Positions 14,754-16,126 of a stretch of 16,126 bases of DNA are shown in pieces; within the stretch, counting starts at the first letter, position 1, and the number at the start of each line of letters is the position of its first letter. This DNA comes from Phycisphaerales bacterium UBA6054 (lineage in GTDB: Bacteria; Planctomycetota; Phycisphaerae; Phycisphaerales; UBA1924), in contig DIYM01000070.1 of assembly GCA_002429045.1 (NCBI GenBank), forward strand, positions 1 to 16,126. Reading direction: 5' to 3'. The notes beneath the pieces are model-generated. The model made no database searches. It was not told the DNA's origin and was given only the letters and a program-made list of their open reading frames with translations. The position numbers were made by a program, and so were the translations under genes.

Positions 14754-16126
14754 ATGCCCTCCACGCCGCCCGACACCATCTGGCTCCAACGCGTCTCAGG
14801 CCCCGCCCTCCCATCGGGCATGCCGGGGTTGGAACTGACCGCCCACGCCCGCATCGGACGCTCGCTCGAGTGCGACACCTGCCTGCCAGACCCCTCGGTC
14901 TCACGCAACCACGCAAGCATGGCGCTCAGGGACGCCCGGTGGTTCATCATCGACCACCAATCCACCGCGGGCACCTGGGTCAACGCCGAACGCATCGCGC
15001 CCGCCACCCCCATCGAGGTCCTGCCCGGCGACACCATCGACATCGGGCCCTGGCGGTTCCGGGCCGGGGACAACCAGACCGGGTCGCTCACCGTCGCCCT
15101 CGACACCACCGACCCGGCGCCCATCGAAAGCCCCGAGATCGACAACAGACTCGGGGCGTTCAGCGGGCTCGTGGCAAACCTCGCACGCTGCCGCTCCGCG
15201 CGCGAACTCGCCGAAGAAACCATCCGGGCCGCCGTCCGCGGCACCGCGTACACACGCGGCGCGGTGCTCAATGCCAGCGACCCCGCCAACCCCTCCGCCG
15301 AGGTGCTCGCGTCACACTCCACCGACCCGAGAGGAGATGAGACCCCGTTCAACACCGAACGATTCTGCCCGTCCTCACGCCTGATCCAGCGAGCCATGAC
15401 GGGCCAGACGGCGTTCTATCTCCGCTCGCCCGATAGCCAGCAGACCCTCGACGATGCCGCATCGCTCGTCTCCGACGCCATGGGCTCGGCCGTGTGCGTG
15501 CCCGTCCCCTCAGAGCGGGGCATCCAGGCACTGCTCTACCTCGACACGCCGCACGACCCCGCCCGGCTCGGCGACGCCGCGGCGTACTGCGAGAACATCG
15601 CGGGTCTCTTCGCCTACGCGCTCGCGGGCCGCGCCAACGCCGAACTCGCCAAGCGACAGCGGGCCATGCAGATCGAGTTCGAACTCGCCGAAAGCATGCG
15701 CGCCATGCTCGACCGCCAAGACCCGATCCGCTCCGGGCTCTTCCGATTCGCGTACCACGCAACACCCGGCATGTTCGTCTCCGCGGACTTTTTCTCGGTG
15801 ATCGAGCACGACGACCGATCCGTCGACATCATCTTCGGCGACGGCGCCGGGCACGGGATGGGCGCCTCCATCCTCAGCACCACCGTCCACGCACACCTCG
15901 CCGCGCTCCTGGGCGCAAAGGCCGACCCGCGCGAGGCGGCAGAGTCCACCAACCGCTTCGTCGCGTCACGATCGACCCACGGACGCTTCGTCTCCCTCGT
16001 GCTGCTGCGGATCGAGCCCGGCGGACACGCCCAACTCATCGACGCCGGGCACGCCCACTGGGCCCACATCCGCCCGCACGGCCCGCGACCGACGATCACG
16101 CACCCCGACCGCGCCGCGAATCCCCC
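14754..16126 (+). CDS. FHA-GAF-SpoIIE (PPM/PP2C-type) phosphatase, 3' truncated
   Basis: The first 457 residues are present and the gene runs off the window. An N-terminal FHA domain (about 8-105) shows IGRS (34-37), SVSRNH (48-53) and TWVNAERI (74-81), the residues that bind phosphothreonine. A GAF-like domain follows at about 130-290 (GSAVCVPV, QALLYLD). A coiled linker (about 292-322) leads into an RsbU/SpoIIE-type metal phosphatase domain, with SADFFSV (343-349, metal-binding Asp345), GDGAGHGMG (362-370, equivalent to DVSGHG) and DAGHAHW (430-436). The family dephosphorylates Ser/Thr proteins, classically anti-sigma-factor antagonists. No signal peptide or membrane helix, so cytoplasmic. 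The ATG at 14754 is chosen because the FHA domain starts right after it; its ribosome binding site is weak. It diverges from the ABC exporter. No anti-sigma partner is visible. Confidence 0.92.
   Translation, partial: MPSTPPDTIWLQRVSGPALPSGMPGLELTAHARIGRSLECDTCLPDPSVSRNHASMALRDARWFIIDHQSTAGTWVNAERIAPATPIEVLPGDTIDIGPWRFRAGDNQTGSLTVALDTTDPAPIESPEIDNRLGAFSGLVANLARCRSARELAEETIRAAVRGTAYTRGAVLNASDPANPSAEVLASHSTDPRGDETPFNTERFCPSSRLIQRAMTGQTAFYLRSPDSQQTLDDAASLVSDAMGSAVCVPVPSERGIQALLYLDTPHDPARLGDAAAYCENIAGLFAYALAGRANAELAKRQRAMQIEFELAESMRAMLDRQDPIRSGLFRFAYHATPGMFVSADFFSVIEHDDRSVDIIFGDGAGHGMGASILSTTVHAHLAALLGAKADPREAAESTNRFVASRSTHGRFVSLVLLRIEPGGHAQLIDAGHAHWAHIRPHGPRPTITHPDRAANP

Noticed and set aside
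14372..15340. A 322-codon plus-strand frame crossing the intergenic region into the phosphatase gene.
   Set aside because: Composition is Arg/Pro/His-rich and it overlaps the FHA domain out of frame; it is a shadow.
1..16126. CRISPR arrays, tRNA or rRNA genes, insertion sequences and phage genes.
   Set aside because: I saw no regularly spaced repeats, no cloverleaf-like tRNA, no rRNA-like stretch and no transposase, integrase or phage protein motif.

Overview
The window is high-GC DNA (roughly two thirds G+C by eye, not computed), densely coding, with no tRNA, rRNA, CRISPR or insertion sequence that I can see. The gene set suggests a planctomycete, most likely of the Phycisphaerae type. It holds three Gfo/Idh/MocA oxidoreductases, two with Tat signals; two TIM-barrel sugar isomerase/epimerases, one with a Tat signal; an NHS-type sugar/nucleoside MFS transporter; a secretin lipoprotein; and an FHA-GAF-SpoIIE phosphatase. 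The taxonomic call is inference from gene content, not from a marker gene.

Layout. 1-109: the 3' end of an unknown gene, followed by a hairpin. 217-519 (+): a small membrane protein, convergent with the next unit across a strong hairpin. 537-2674 (-): a two-gene cytoplasmic unit, isomerase then oxidoreductase, overlapping ATGA. 2792-8519 (+): a probable operon of five genes: MFS transporter, Tat oxidoreductase, ApbE flavin transferase, a second Tat oxidoreductase that has lost the usual catalytic residues, and a membrane c-type cytochrome-like protein. Spacings run from 30 nt down to an 8-nt overlap. 8520-9449 (-): a Tat-exported isomerase/epimerase whose stop codon abuts that of the cytochrome gene. 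9498-12275 (-): a secretin lipoprotein with a large C-terminal extension. 12380-14320 (-): an ABC exporter. 14321-14753: a 433-nt divergent intergenic region with three perfect inverted repeats. 14754 to the window end (+): an FHA-GAF-SpoIIE phosphatase, cut by the window edge.

How the genes may work together (inference). The left two thirds looks like a carbohydrate-processing island split between compartments. Tat-exported enzymes would act on a sugar or sugar derivative in the periplasm, the MFS transporter would import the product, and the cytoplasmic isomerase/oxidoreductase pair would continue its breakdown. The ApbE / degenerate oxidoreductase / membrane cytochrome trio may be an electron-transfer or maturation module attached to this island, and is the most unusual part. 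The right third is an envelope and signalling region: an ABC exporter beside a secretin that has no other secretion-system genes next to it in the window, and a phosphatase that integrates FHA and GAF inputs.
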